Source: Rosa chinensis (lineage: Eukaryota; Streptophyta; Magnoliopsida; Rosales; Rosaceae). Taken from it: a DNA stretch of 64,000 bases. How positions within the stretch are numbered: the stretch's first letter is position 1; each line of letters starts with the position of its first letter. Shown here one piece after another: positions 23,587 through 35,211 of this stretch. The position numbers and the translations under genes were made by a program. The DNA is taken from the NCBI RefSeq assembly GCF_002994745.2, contig NC_037090.1, positions 16,666,001 through 16,730,000 on the forward strand, read 5' to 3'. The notes under the pieces are model-generated. The model was not told the DNA's origin. It did no database searches and saw nothing but the letters and a program-made list of their open reading frames with translations.

Positions 23587-23852
23587 GTGTAACAACCAAG
23601 AACCTCATTCTCGTATTTATGAATGACTATATGGATCGTAGTTGCTAATTTTAACTAGATCCATATGTATCCTTCAGAAACGTACTCTAAATAACTTACC
23701 ATTCTTTTCATTCTGACCATATATGCTCCTATTGTTCTTTCTTTACATTCACAAACTCAACATAGAAGAAAACTTCTTAAACTAGAAGCTATGTGGTTAA
23801 AACATGAAGATTTTATAGATACGGACATACAGTGAAGAAGGCTACTACTAAT
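23587..23852 (+). pseudogene. LINE (L1-type) ORF2, fragment 2
   Basis: Continuation of the LINE interrupted at 18420. In mixed frames it reads SNNQEPHSRIYE-like, then YAPIVLSLHSQTQ and KLLKLEAMWLKHEDF, matching the end of a plant L1 endonuclease domain and the linker to reverse transcriptase. It is cut again at 23853 by a hAT element; a short LINE-like remainder follows at 33103-33130. Confidence 0.7.
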
Positions 23853-25559
23853 TAGGATCGTCAAGGAGTCATGTTGTGCCGGGTTCGTGTAAGTAGTGTC
23901 AAGGTATTAAACGTACGAGTCATAGTAAATAGACTCAAAGCTAATCCATTTAATAATCATGTCAAAAAATACAAATACAAACCCAAACTCATGCAACATA
24001 TATATTGGACGGGCAACCCGTGATGACCCATCTAACCCGTTTAATAAACAAGTCATGTTGGGTTGAATTCGATGACCATTTAAATTATATAAACGGGTCA
24101 CCATGATTGTTTATAGTTTTGCTCGTTTATAATTTTATTTTCTTACTAGCGTGCATATCAAATATAAAGGTACAATTATTCAACAACAAATAGAGACCGA
24201 AAAAACAGGAGAGAAAGCTAGGGTTTTGCAAGAGCGAAGGAGAGTTTGACGCTTATCCGGCAGAGCCTCCTCGTCGACCGTGGCTTCCCGCCTCAGTGAA
24301 GTATGGCAGGTGTTGCCGGACGAGAGATGGGGGTTTTGTCTTCTCTTCATTGGTCGGGGCTTTGCATGCTTCTTCTCTACTTTCAGGCAGAGGTGCAGGC
24401 ATGGAGGAGGATTCGACGGTGGCGCAGGCTTGGAGCACGGGCCAGAGGCCAGATCATGGTGGCGGCATGCCATGGATAGTGTGGCGCTGGTCTCTGTTCG
24501 GAGGATGGTCGCTCGGCGATGTTTGCAGAGGTGGGTTCGGGCTCCCAGGCGGATGGACACAGATGGGTGGAGTGATTTCGTTTCGAGATGGAAGGGCACG
24601 GTGATTCCCTTCTTGTTTCTCGGTGGTTTGGATTGGAGTGGATTTGTTTCCAGATCTGGATCCGGCCGACGACAAGCAGGTGTATTAGTGTGGCTTGCGG
24701 TATTGATTGGGTATCTCTCGAGAGGTGAGCTTGACTGGCAAGATTTGTGGAGGTGGTCTGCCAGCGGGGAAATTTGAGAGAGCACTACACCAATTTTGTT
24801 ATCAGACAACGGCAGAAAACCGTTGTGTGATTCGAAGACCCACCGTTGTAGAGTGAGCCGTTGTCTGATGAAAAATCAGACAACGGTGGAACACAGTTGT
24901 GTGATAAACACACAGACAACAGGTATGTGTTATAACTGTTGTGTGATAGCACGGCAGATGGCTCGGAAGATGCCAAGTGAGCAGCTGCGCAGCAGTTGAG
25001 GGGCGTCTTCAGACAACAGTGCCAGTTTGGAACAGTTGTATGTTAAGCATGTCAGACAACATTTTTTTATTTTGTCTGTTGTCTGATTGCTCTTCAAACT
25101 TCAGTTCTTAGACTATATCTGTTGTGTGATTAACTTTAGGACAACAGAGTTCAATTGGTCATGTTGTCTGAGTATAAATTAAAAGACACTGTTTTGTTAA
25201 AAACCGATGTGTGATATGAATGATTGCAATGTGTTTCTATCCCATTTTTGGCCATTCAGACAACGGGCAGCCATAAAAATTAATATGTTGTGCGATCATT
25301 TGAACATCTCATTCCTGAATTAGAGAGTACGCCATGAAATACAAACATTGCAAACCATCAAATGAGAAATCTAACCAATAGCCCTCGCGTGATGCTGCGG
25401 GTTTGCATTGAAATTTTGTATGTAAAACAGTCATAATCATAAGGTAAGAAACATTAATTGAAAATGTTATAACTTTACATATTACAGAAGTGGTGTTTAA
25501 ACCAGACTCATATTTTTACATAAGAAGTTAAGCTCTCGGAGGAGGAGAATTGTGACCAT

Positions 25560-26290
25560 GACCATCACTTATTGTGTCTTTGACAGGGATTTTAAGATTC
25601 CAAGTTCCTGTTGAAGCTCCAACAAACTGTGAAATCCCTTTTAATGGTTCATCAGATGGAGTCATCTTTCTGTTTGAATGATCAGTATAGAGTCAGGAAC
25701 ATGAACAAATTCAGCTCCATAGCTCACATCCCACCCAACTACAGAGTTCCCATATGATGGTGCACTTCTGCAATTTATTGACATCCAATTCAATAATGTA
25801 AGCTTTGATTCATCATCAGACATGCATGAGTGGGATTGTTTGGCAGTGCTTTTATAAAAGTGCCTTCTCTCACTGACATAATTTTTTTTATAAAGTGCAG
25901 GCGCTTCATGTAAATGCACCGTGAACATTTCTTAATGAAACAATCAATCATTTTGTATATGAAGGCACTATAAGCTATTTCTTCCAACTTTCAAACCACT
26001 CCAAAAAGCTCTGAAGAGTATTTGAAAGCTTTTTTTTACCATCACTAAAAGCCTGAAAGTATTGCCAAACAGGCCCCAAGTCGTGGACTATAAATTTTGT
26101 GCTCAGAATGCAAATAGATAGTATATATCAAATATAATATAACAACAAAGAAGAAGCAATCTAACCTCATAAATTATAATTTCCAGAGTCTTCTTTGTCC
26201 CAAGTTTGATGGTTACTTTAGTGACTGGATCAGCAATGGTGAATTCTGGGTTGCACTCAGCCACTCACAGTAATCCACACTCAAACCTCC
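25560..26290 (-). pseudogene. Patellin-like (SEC14-GOLD) exons, captured
   Basis: Two minus-strand exon-like blocks: about 26285-26170 reads CNPEFTIADPVTKVTIKLGT followed by KKTLEIIIYE; about 25780-25560 reads VVGWDVSYGAEFVHVPDS, then QTERMTPSDEPLKG and a stop. This is the GOLD beta-sandwich at the C-terminus of patellin-type phosphoinositide-binding proteins of membrane trafficking and cell-plate formation. The CRAL-TRIO domain is absent and the tail after DEP is unlike the family. A MITE (25831-26078) separates the blocks. It lies inside CACTA-B. Confidence 0.65.
25831..26078. mobile_element. small MITE nested in CACTA-B
   Basis: About 248 bp with imperfect inverted ends: GTTTGGCAGTGCTTTTA at the left and GTTTGGCAATACTTTCA on the opposite strand at the right. 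Internal inverted words AAAGTGCCTTC/GAAGGCAC. No target duplication was fixed. It sits between two captured patellin-like exons. Confidence 0.55.
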
Positions 26291-26299
26291 TTATTTTAG

Positions 26300-29200
26300 A
26301 GGAACATGCTCAACAGAAATATACCTACAACATCATGTGAAATTTTAACTTCAAATCAACCAACTCTATAAAAGGGGATATACTCTACAGAAACCCCTAT
26401 TGATCAAATCATGCAATGTCAGATAGACATAAACTATACTAACGTGAAAAGGATCTCTGCAGATTTGGCTGGGCTTGCAAAGACAAACTTGGTTTTTGTC
26501 CCCTGTGTCAAGAAGGGGCTTATCAATATGTAGAATACAAAATACCAACCATGCATGGAGCAGTCTTCTCACCACATACACAACAAATCACGCAAAAGTA
26601 GTTATATTTTACAAAAGCAAGACTAAAACTAATCAAGACTGAAACTATTTACTACTCCTTACAGATGAACAAGTACACAAAAGTATCGCATTTCAGAGAT
26701 CTGATTTCACTACTAACCACCTGAAGCCATAAGCCGAGACCCTTAAGACCCAACAACAAATCAGGAAGAAAAGAACGAATCCGATGTAAGTGACATTAAC
26801 GAACTGAAGCTTCTAATAAGACTAACACGGTTCACAAATATAACAGGAATGTATATTCTCAAAAAGCTCTCAACATAGATAATTGCAAGACCACAAGCAG
26901 AACATAAAGATCAAATAAAGGGAAAGAAATAACAGGTTCTCTACTTCTCTTTTGTCTAAGTCAGAATGGTGAATTAAACTACTTTTCAAATGTATAATCG
27001 ACAACCTGTCCCAAAATAGCTTTACAAGATGGTGCGTGCTAAACAATCAAAAATACTACAGCTAATCACTATTAATTCTAACTAGAACAAATAAACAACT
27101 TTATACCCAACTTTTCCTCAAACGTCAATTTAGAACAAGGACATCAAAGAAAAGAAAACAAACAACAATTGCATATATAACCAACCAAGAAGCAAACAAA
27201 TTCAAAGAACTAAATTAATTAAAACAAAAGCTTAGATTTCACACTAAAGGAAATACAATTTGCCAAAACTTGTTCTTTGACGGAGTAAAGAAAATCAACT
27301 CAAAAAAATAAGCAAATGGTTTGCTGAAATCAAATAAAAACTACTCCTCATCACCCAAATCGATAAACAGCTAATAACGTAATATCCAGACCAATTAACA
27401 AAACAATCAAATCAGTGAAGTACGACCAACATAGTAGACATAATGATCTTGCACAAAACACCACCCACATTTAGACAACTTTCTCAGCAAAACAAACTGA
27501 ATTAGACCTTGTTCTTAACATCGAGACATTTGCACATAAAAAAGAATCATAAGATACAACTCACCCACTAATTTCTGCGAGATCACCAGTATATTCATAG
27601 CTAAGAGAGTAATAGAAGTAAAGCCTTGATGCCAGGACATCAACAGTTCTGAAGTACATGTTCTTTAGTCATGTAGCCTTGAAGAACAATCAGAAACATG
27701 ATACCTGATAAACAGGTGAAAGAAGAGAAAGGAAGAAACTGTTGTAAAGAAATGGATAGATTGCTGTCTTTCTACCTTATGTACTGCTGAAACTCCCCCC
27801 TTGCATCAAATTCAGTTTTGTTCACTTAACCCTGCAAATCAACAATAAGTTTCTCTGTATTAGAAGAATAACATGTTCCCTGTACTGTTAGTTAAAGATT
27901 ATGTCACAGGTAGAGAAAAAAAGAATCTTTTTGTACTTTTCCACTATAAACACATCCTACTGAGAAAGAAAAAGTCTATATAACTAAACTAATCTATTCT
28001 TCTCCAAAGCAGTATCCAAAGCTTGCAAGATATCTCAAAACTGTCAAAGAAAAAAAAACAAAACAAAGCTTATCTCAAACTCCATACAACATATATATTT
28101 TATCATAACTTAAGTGTATATAACATTCTTACCTGCAGGTGCCAGGCTGCTAGCTTATCGGCCAAATAACAGGGCTTCTATTTCATGGCAATATCCACCT
28201 AAACTTTTCCCAGCAATATGAAACCAAGCTTGTCAGCAGAAAATTTTCCTTCATCAATTTGTTGACTTAGTTTGTACCAAGAGATTGCTGAGCCATTTAC
28301 AAATTTAAATGCTCCTTGCTTATATTATTTTGTAGCTGTCATATGAATCAATTAAATACATTAGAAAATGTTTATATAAAAGATGAATCACTTCAGCTAA
28401 CTAGTCAAATAAAGCAAACATCAAAGGCAATCGTCAGACATATTATCAAATTAGTTAAGAAAACTAATACTCTTTTAAGGAAGCAACATGATACTAGTGA
28501 TTCAATGAAAACCAAATGAAAGTTGCTTCTAAATAAGACATTGGAACATTCCAGCAATAACATTCATGCATCAATGAACATGTATTGTGAAGGATAATCA
28601 TTGCCTCATTCACATAACCAATATATCAAAAGAGTGAAGAATATACAGCCAAAACTCTAAATCCTACAAATCAGTAAATAACTACTGATTTGAAACCAAC
28701 AAATCAACTAAGAGAACATAAAATAAGAAGTGAGGGAGGGAGGGAGAGAGAAAGCCAACGTAGTTATCCTTGAACCTTCCAGCAACTTGATAATCAACCA
28801 ATAGCAACAAAACTGTACAATACCCAATTATAAGAAGTTTTAGAATGTGTTGTAGAAAAAATTATTCTCTATTGACTCACTAGTACGTGTTCCTTGAAGG
28901 TGTAAGCATAACAAGAACACAAAAGGGATTAATTATAAGAAGAAACCAAAACAGAAAGAAAAAATTTAGAGAACTTATGCCCAATATAATCAGAACCATC
29001 ATTGAACACTCTAAATAAATCAAAACAAAACACATTAGTTAACTGGGTTTTCAATTTGCGTCCCGGTTGAGAAGAAAAATAAACAATTGAAATTTAGAAA
29101 TAACCAATTAAATCATATTGAAGGGGAAAAAAAAGTTACAAGACTATAGATGCGATTTAGGTGTTACCACAGTTCAATTTGACAAGGGCTCATCTTATGT

Positions 29201-29980
29201 TCTGAGCAATGGTGTGGTTGTCCACTAATGAGACCGGGTACCTTGACGTTTTTGCTGTCGCGAACTGCGGCTCCGCGATGCTCACCGTCTTGCTTTTAAC
29301 AATATCTCCAATCTATGATTAAACATAGAAGATAACGGTCAACAATCATCAGTAACCTAAATTCAAATTGAGAAACAGAAACCCTAACCCCCAATTTCAC
29401 ATTCTCGTACCTGACAAATTAATCCCAAATTACTGTCCTAACTTTTAATGAGATCAAGAATGTTCAAGAACCTAAATCCAAATCACCTATAACATAGAGC
29501 GAACAAGAAAAACGAGAAAGGAAGAGGAAGATCGAAGACTTACCATTGTGTTCCATGACAGAACGAAAGGAGTGATAGAAGATATGAGAGACTGGCGCTC
29601 TTTTATTTTGGAACCCCGCTCTTAGTCTTTGAAAAGCCCGCTCTTCCCTCATTTACTTATTTCTAATCTCTTTCATAGCATTTACAAAAGCAACAGCAAT
29701 TATTACTTAAATTAATAGCATTTTGAGAAAAAACGCTATCACTAAATGCTATCAATACACACTTTTGTTGTAGTGATAGTGACTTAGTAATCTGCTTTCA
29801 CTATCAACAAGATGAATTCATAAAAACTTCAAAGGTCAAGATACCATAAGTTATTCCCACATACATAATGCTTGGCAGTGCCTGTCCATTATTGCCCCAA
29901 GACAATTTAAAATATGACAACGAAAAAATAAAACACACACTACATACACTGGCTACACAAGTACTAAATATGAACATTTC
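26300..29980. other. interior of CACTA-B without recognised gene
   Basis: AT-rich, intron-like DNA with polypyrimidine tracts on the minus strand and no long conserved frame. Bases 29150-29290 and 29520-29650 are less AT-rich and may be first exon or leader sequence of a captured gene (minus strand), but I do not recognise a protein. Confidence 0.4.
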
Positions 29981-29989
29981 TACAACAAA

Positions 29990-30925
29990 GTATACTTACA
30001 GAATTTGCGAAGAGGAGAGACACATAAGGAAAACGTCACCGTGCTTCCAAGTGAGAGGTCTACAAACACGACCAAACCGTTTGCTTTTAATCCCACAACG
30101 CGTGGCCAACACGGCAGCACTCATAAGTATGTATACAGCCAAGCACGTATGCTGCGTGTTATGCCCGGTAAGAACCATAGACGGTCCTGCTATAAGCCCT
30201 GCTAACAAAGCCCTCCACTTAGCTGTCCTGAACTAGAGTAACACCGGAGCATAATCAATTAAACCAGAGCAAACAACTATCTTAAATCTCAATCAAACAG
30301 ACCATGCGAAGCTGAATATAAAAGAACAAGGAACATGCCTACGGTGGCCTCCCAAAGAAGCAATAATCTCATCCACTGAAACAAATATGCCTGCAAAAGT
30401 CCCAAGAAACAGACCATATCTCAAGGTCTCGTTCAAAATAGCAACAATTGCTTCATTATTCATAATCGCACCCTCAGTGCTAAACAGATACACATCAAAC
30501 ACTTAAATTATAACCAATAAACACATTAACAAGTTTGAATTGTTCAAATATTCGATATAATTAGCACATTAATCACTTCAATTATGACATAATTAGGTTT
30601 GAATTACTGAAATATTAAGTTTTTACCTAAGAGAGGCTAAGAGCTTTCTCTTTCTGAGTTTAGCTAGGATGGAGAAGACGGCGAGGCAGCCTTTGAGGCC
30701 GGCGCCGATGGTGAAACCCTTAATCAAAGCAGTCACGACCCGCCGTAGCTTCTTGGAATCGCTCGACGGCACAGGAACGTATTTGACTGAAGAGGAATAG
30801 CAAAACGACGATGGAGAGGGATCAGATTTCCAGTAATGCGCGCATACCAGATCTTCGGCGTGATCAACGTTGGAGCCGCCATTCTGGCAAGCGCAGCAGG
30901 TGCAGACGTCGCAGTCTGGCGACAT
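29990..30925 (-). pseudogene. TMEM135-like membrane protein exons, captured
   Basis: Three minus-strand exons with usable splice borders. Exon 1, 30925 to about 30628, starts MSPDCDVCTCCACQNGGS and contains YVPVPSSDSKKLRRV and GFTIGAGLKGCLAVFSILAK. Exon 2, about 30480-30341, has LNETLRYGLFLGTFAGIFVS and VDEIIASLGGHRR. Exon 3, about 30213-29997, has GLIAGPSMVLTGHNTQHT and RVCRPLTWKHGDVFLMCLSS, then a GTAAGT donor. This matches the N-terminal half of plant transmembrane protein 135-like proteins (Tim17-like fold, linked to peroxisomes/mitochondria in animals). The frames have no stops, so capture is fairly recent, but the C-terminal exons are missing. It lies between the CACTA-B ends. Confidence 0.7.
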
Positions 30926-30987
30926 GAGAGCACGAGTGGATTAGGGTTTTGCAGGAATGGGGTGGCGCGTGGAGACGAAAGAGGGAT

Positions 30988-31179
30988 TCAAAGGAGATTG
31001 AGAGGTGGGTGATCGTCGATTCGGAGGTCGTGCTTTAGCCAAACGACGGCGGCGCCGGTTTTCTCTCCGCTGTTAGTTGAAATTTGAGCTCGGAAATGGC
31101 ACCATTTCGGAGAGTAAAGGTGGGTTCTTGGGGAGAAGGAAAGCGAGGGAGAGTGATGGAGAATGAAGAGTGAAGCCAT
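30988..31179 (-). pseudogene. Photolyase/cryptochrome-like first exon, captured
   Basis: Minus-strand frame starting at 31179, MASLFILHHSPSLSFSPRTH, is Ser/Arg-rich like a plastid transit peptide. It runs into GAAVVWLKHDLRIDDHP, the opening strand of the photolyase N-terminal domain (normally VVWFKHDLRxDDHP). It stops after the Pro-Pro-Leu. Only the first exon is present. It is about 60 bp upstream of the TMEM135-like exon on the same strand, so the two could be co-transcribed from this element. Confidence 0.65.
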
Positions 31180-33102
31180 TACTGTCCAGATTGAGAGAAG
31201 GATTATTCCCCTTCTTTCAATCTTCTTCTAAGATCTGAGATTTGTTAGAGAGAGAGAGAGAGAGAGATCTGTGCCAAAGCACGATGTTTAAGAGAAGTCA
31301 AGGTTTTTGGGAAGGGACTGTGAAGTGTGAAGAAAGTGACAGAGAAGTCTTTGATGGAAACGATTCAAAGAAAAACCCTTATTTTGTCTAAGTGGGAGTG
31401 AGAGGAGACAAATAGCTATGGTGTTTTCATGAGAGGCCCATGGTGTTTTCATGAGAGATTGATGGTTTTTGATGATGTTTAGAAGAGAGCTGCTCGACGA
31501 GTTCAGGAAATGGCTGTTTTTGACAAAGTGTTGATGAGGAGATAGCAAATCCAATAAACCTAGCTATCCATTTAAGTTGTCAAAGGCGGGCTTTTAATTT
31601 TTGCTTTACGAATCAGACAACACAAAGATGAAGTTTTGTTGTCTGATTTTGAACAAATTAAACCTCAGCTAAGGTTCCAAAGAGGGAAAAGTTCCCGCTA
31701 TAATATGCAACCAAAGTAACATGCTAGGCAATGCTCATTCACACAACGGAAACAACTCATTTGGTTGTGGGATCATCAATCTGGTGCTATATTTCAATCA
31801 AAACTTGGAAGTTTTTGGGGAGCTTCAGTGCCATTTTGGGCCAAATAAAGATCACACAACAAAAGGTAAAAAAACCGTTGTATCATGTTTTGCATGCTAC
31901 TCTCACACAACAGATATAACTATACTGTTGTACTATGTAGTACCAATTTGGAGCCAAATTTGAGTCGATCTAGGAGGGAAATTTGCCGCTATTTTTTTTA
32001 TGATTCACACAACAGATTATTCTTGTAACCCGTTGTGCAATGACCTTCTAAACAAAAACTTCAGAATTTTAATCACCTTATACAACGGAAGTTTAGTAAA
32101 CATGTTGTGTGATTCACTTTTCTTCATCACACAACACTTTTTTTTTTTTCCGTTGTGCAAAAAGTGTTGTGTGTTAACATTTTTGGTGTAGTGGAGGGAA
32201 GTTGATTGTAATAGCTTTGGTCTGGTCTTGTTTAGAGTTTTATTTTTGGTTAGTCTTTTCTGGTCATTAGTATGTCCCTACTCTTTTTAGCTAGGGATGG
32301 GTCAAATTGAGGTGTCATGGATTTGGTGTCATTCCTGGGGACGAGTTGGTTTAGTTTCAGTTTTATCTTATAGTCAATGTGCTGACAAACGATCCTTGCA
32401 CATGGTCTGGTATCATTGGGACACAATGTGGAAGAGGGTGTTGGTTTTTATGGACGTTATCTATGAGGTGGTATCGAGATTCTCTGTAGCTCGAGGGGTT
32501 GGGCGATATAGGTGGTTAGGGGTTGGGCCCTTTCAGCTCAAGGAGGTCATTCTGGATGGCGGACCTGTAACTGGTTTAGGTTTTAGGGAGGAGAGTGGGG
32601 AGTTCTTGTCCACCACCGGTCATTTTCATATTATGTAATTTTGGTTATCAATAAAGGTTTCGTATTCTCCAAAAATATAAACGGGTCACAGCTTTACCCA
32701 TTTAAGAAATTTAATTGAAAGAAAATGCACTAATCTTGAAGTAATAATACATAACTTCACCACTTCACACATTTATGACATTAAACCCTAAAATATATAA
32801 AAGACTACTAATTTTTTTGTTTTGAAATAAAAGTCTACTAAATTTTAAATGGGTCTTGTATATGAATTTCATATAACAGGACTCAATCTTTTTAATATTT
32901 AAATGGGTTACATGAGTTGATTTCGTGTTAGCGGGTTGACATGCAAATGACTCGTTTATTAAATGGGTCTTGGCTGGTTGACATGAAAATGATCCGTTTT
33001 TTAATCGTTGCCGGTTCAACCTATTTTATTTCATGCAGATTCAACTCGTTTTATTTCGTATGAGTTTCGAGTCATGTCGGAATCGATAGCCCTACTGCTA
33101 AT

Positions 33103-33632
33103 AACCACAATGACTTCTCTTTACAACAATTTTATGCTTTTATACTAATTGTTTACAATTCTTAGCCAAACATTAGAATAATTATGTATATGGCAATATT
33201 TTTCATTGTTACTGCTAACGAGCAACAGATGATGGAATTAGAGATTCAGACTAACAAAAGCTCCCCAGATGAAACCCCCTTCATCTTTAAGAAATCGATT
33301 CGGCTAGTCAAATTGAAGGTAAAGCATATATATCATCAAATCACATATACTCATTGGTCTTTGATCTTGCTTTGTAACTCTTCAATGTTTGATTGATTGA
33401 AAGAAATATTCCGTACGTAGTTTGAGGACGTAATCTACAAGATTAGAATTAAGAATGTGGGAATAGGAGGAATATTATGGCCACAAGGAGGAATATTAAG
33501 GCCACAGAGGAGGAAGGAGTGAGAAAGTGATATTGAAGGGTGTGACAGGAATGGGTCTGCCATTACAATTTACAAACCATCATCAGTAACACTTCAAATT
33601 AAATACAGAAATATTAGCATGTGAAAATAATA
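33103..33632. other. LINE remainder and intergenic DNA
   Basis: About 30 bp after the hAT duplication still fits the LINE; the rest has no supported gene. Confidence 0.35.
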
Positions 33633-33865
33633 GGGTTTTGTCTATTTACCCCATTTTTAGGGATTTTTTTTCCCACTTACCTCATTAAATTTTTTTAATT
33701 CTCACTTACCCAAAACACTCTAAAGATGTGTTCCCTAATACCCCATTAAGATTTTTATTTTTTAATATCATTTTACCCTCTCCCTTTGTTACTTAGAGAG
33801 AGATAGAGAAAATGGAAGAGGGAGAAACCATAGGAGACTTGGCCGGAGCCGGTCACCGGCCGCCA

Positions 33866-34085
33866 CCAATAGAGGGCAATAAACCTATATTGCCCCCCAA
33901 TAGACGTCTATTGCCTCCTAATAGGCGTCTATTGTCTCCCAATAGAACTTTCGTTCTATTGCCCCCCCAATAGAGGGGTCTATTACCCCCCAATAAGGGT
34001 CTATTGCCCCATAATAGGCGTCTATTGCCTCCCAATAGACTGGCAATAAAGGTCTATTGCCCCCCAATAGAAATATATTACCTCC
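33866..34085. repeat. palindromic minisatellite, CCCAATAG/CTATTG units
   Basis: About ten units of roughly 20-24 bp built on CCCCAATAGACGTCTATTGC. Many units are self-complementary (AATAGACGTCTATT), so the array can form a run of short hairpins. It lies just inside the left arm of Pack-MULE 3. Confidence 0.9.
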
Positions 34086-34381
34086 CAGAATTATGATAAG
34101 AACAAATGAACCAAACAAATTGCTACAAAGTGAACCAAACTCGCTGCTAAGCTAGCTAGTTGGACTATCAGAAATAGCAAACGATGTTCGAAGCATCAAA
34201 TTCAAAATCAAATCAGCAGATTGATGAAGAAACAGAATTTCATATTATTAGCAACAAATTCAAATGCTACATGGAAGAACCATAAAATTTTGCCACCAGG
34301 AATATATGTAGTCATCATGATCATCAGGGAAATGTTCAACATCATGGTCCAGCTCTTGATTCGGCTCCCAATTGCGGGAAT

Positions 34382-35070
34382 TCAACAACACTTCCCATTC
34401 TCATCCTCATCAGACTCAGATCCAAACCCAACGAGCCTCACCCAGCTCTCAAACGGCTCCACCCTACCTACAGAAGAAGTCTCCTCACTGGATTCCGACC
34501 AGGAAACCCTCCTTCCCATGAAGAAGTCATCTTCATCAGGATCATCAAAACAATTCCTAAAATCTAACCCTAACCCTAACCCTAAACTCAAATCCAGATC
34601 CAACCCATCATCCATTTCGCAATTCCCCTCCACAACCCCAAAATCGGAGTTGCCGGAGACCAAACGGAACGGGCCGTTACTTAAGACTGCTCGACGTGCT
34701 GCTGGAACAGATCCATGACGAAATTGACCTGGTTCTCGCTGTCCGACGATAAGTGGTTGGTGTTAGAAATTGAATTGGGCTCCGAAACAACGTCGTCGTT
34801 GTTTCGCTCGGCGTGGATTGTGGAATGGTACTGGGGAAAGATGTCGTCTTCGCTGTCAAAGTCTTCGTCGTCTTCTTCGTGGACCGTGACGAACTGGGCC
34901 GACAGAAAATCAGGATCGGAGGAGATGTAGAGGTTGAAGTCGTTGGAGGACCAGTAGGGGAGGGATTCGAAGGCTTGTTTATATGGTTGTCCTCGTCGGC
35001 GAGAGAGAGAGAGAGAGGCAGTGTGTTGCTCGTGCCGGAGAGAGAGAGGAGAGATAGAGGAGCATGGCAT
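34382..35070 (-). pseudogene. CIP8/RDUF-like RING E3 ligase N-terminal fragment
   Basis: Minus-strand frame from 35070 to 34681 reads an acidic, low-complexity region: QAFESLPYWSSNDFNLYISS, FVTVHEEDDEDFDSEDDIFP, then SENQVNFVMDLFQQHVEQS and a stop. A second frame continues with SGNSDFGVVEGNCEMDDGLD, a LDLSLGLGLGLDF run and FESWVRLVGFGSESDEDENG. This order resembles the region before the RING-H2 finger in CIP8/RDUF-type ubiquitin ligases. The RING itself is absent and a stop plus frame change separates the halves near 34681. The family assignment is from memory of motif order and is moderate. Confidence 0.55.
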
Positions 35071-35211
35071 CGATGTCTTTTTCCAATTAGGAAGAGGGCA
35101 AAAATGTCATTTTACTTCAAATATGGTAAGTGAGAATAAAAATCTCTTACTGGGGTAAGTGAGATAACTCTGATTCATTTTGAGGCTTTTGGTCAAGGAC
35201 CCAAAATAATA

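Larger units (their letters stand above)
24783..32193. mobile_element. CACTA-B, 7.4-kb non-autonomous CACTA element with three captured genes
   Basis: Ends CACTACACCAATTTTGTTAT (left) and CACTACACCAAAAATGTTAA (right, opposite strand). GAG duplications lie at 24780-24782 and 32194-32196. Both subterminal zones (24800-25290, 31610-32180) are filled with CAGACAAC, GTTGTCTG and TTGTGTGAT words. Length 7411 bp. No transposase seen. The interior holds minus-strand exons of a photolyase-like, a TMEM135-like and a patellin-like gene, in that transcriptional order. Confidence 0.93.
24102..32674 (+). mobile_element. LINE-mobilised retroposon, copy 2, split by CACTA-B
   Basis: Bounded by a perfect 15-bp duplication ATATAAACGGGTCAC at 24087-24101 and 32675-32689. 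Plus orientation: GC-rich 5' part with CTAGGGTTTTG near 24219, and a 3' end ATCAATAAAGG...TCTCCAAAA. The net length without CACTA-B is about 1160 bp. The longest frames (24280-24777 and 32297-32638) show no known protein and are not credible genes. Inserted inside the hAT element. Confidence 0.75.
23853..33094. mobile_element. hAT non-autonomous element, split by nested insertions
   Basis: Left end TAGGATCGTCAAGGAGTCAT at 23853; right end, opposite strand, TAGGGCTATCGATTCCGACA at 33094. Flanking 8-bp duplications CTACTAAT (23845-23852) and CTGCTAAT (33095-33102) differ at one base, fitting an old hAT insertion. Without the nested retroposon it is about 670 bp, has inverted CGGGTT/AACCCG-type subterminal words and no protein. 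Confidence 0.75.
33633..35202. mobile_element. Mutator-like element with captured RING-ligase fragment (Pack-MULE 3)
   Basis: Flanked by a perfect 9-bp duplication AAAATAATA at 33624-33632 and 35203-35211, the Mutator hallmark. The ends (GGGTTTTGTCTATTTACCCC and, opposite strand, GGGTCCTTGACCAAAAGCC) are diverged, but both arms contain TTCTCACTTACC and a CACTTACC block about 60-80 bp in. Length 1570 bp. The interior carries a palindromic minisatellite and a protein fragment on the minus strand. Confidence 0.82.

Noticed and set aside
24280..24777. 165-codon plus-strand frame
   Set aside because: Lies in the GC-rich 5' part of a protein-less retroposon, has no recognisable domain, and overlaps long frames on both strands.
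33853..34118. Gly/Asn/Arg-rich repeat protein frames (LLGGNRRLL-like)
   Set aside because: Translation of a palindromic minisatellite; no start context or homologue.
34564..34590. Three to four CCCTAA units, like an interstitial telomere repeat
   Set aside because: Plant telomeres are usually CCCTAAA, the run is very short, and on the minus strand it encodes the LGLGLG stretch of the captured protein fragment; coincidence is likelier.
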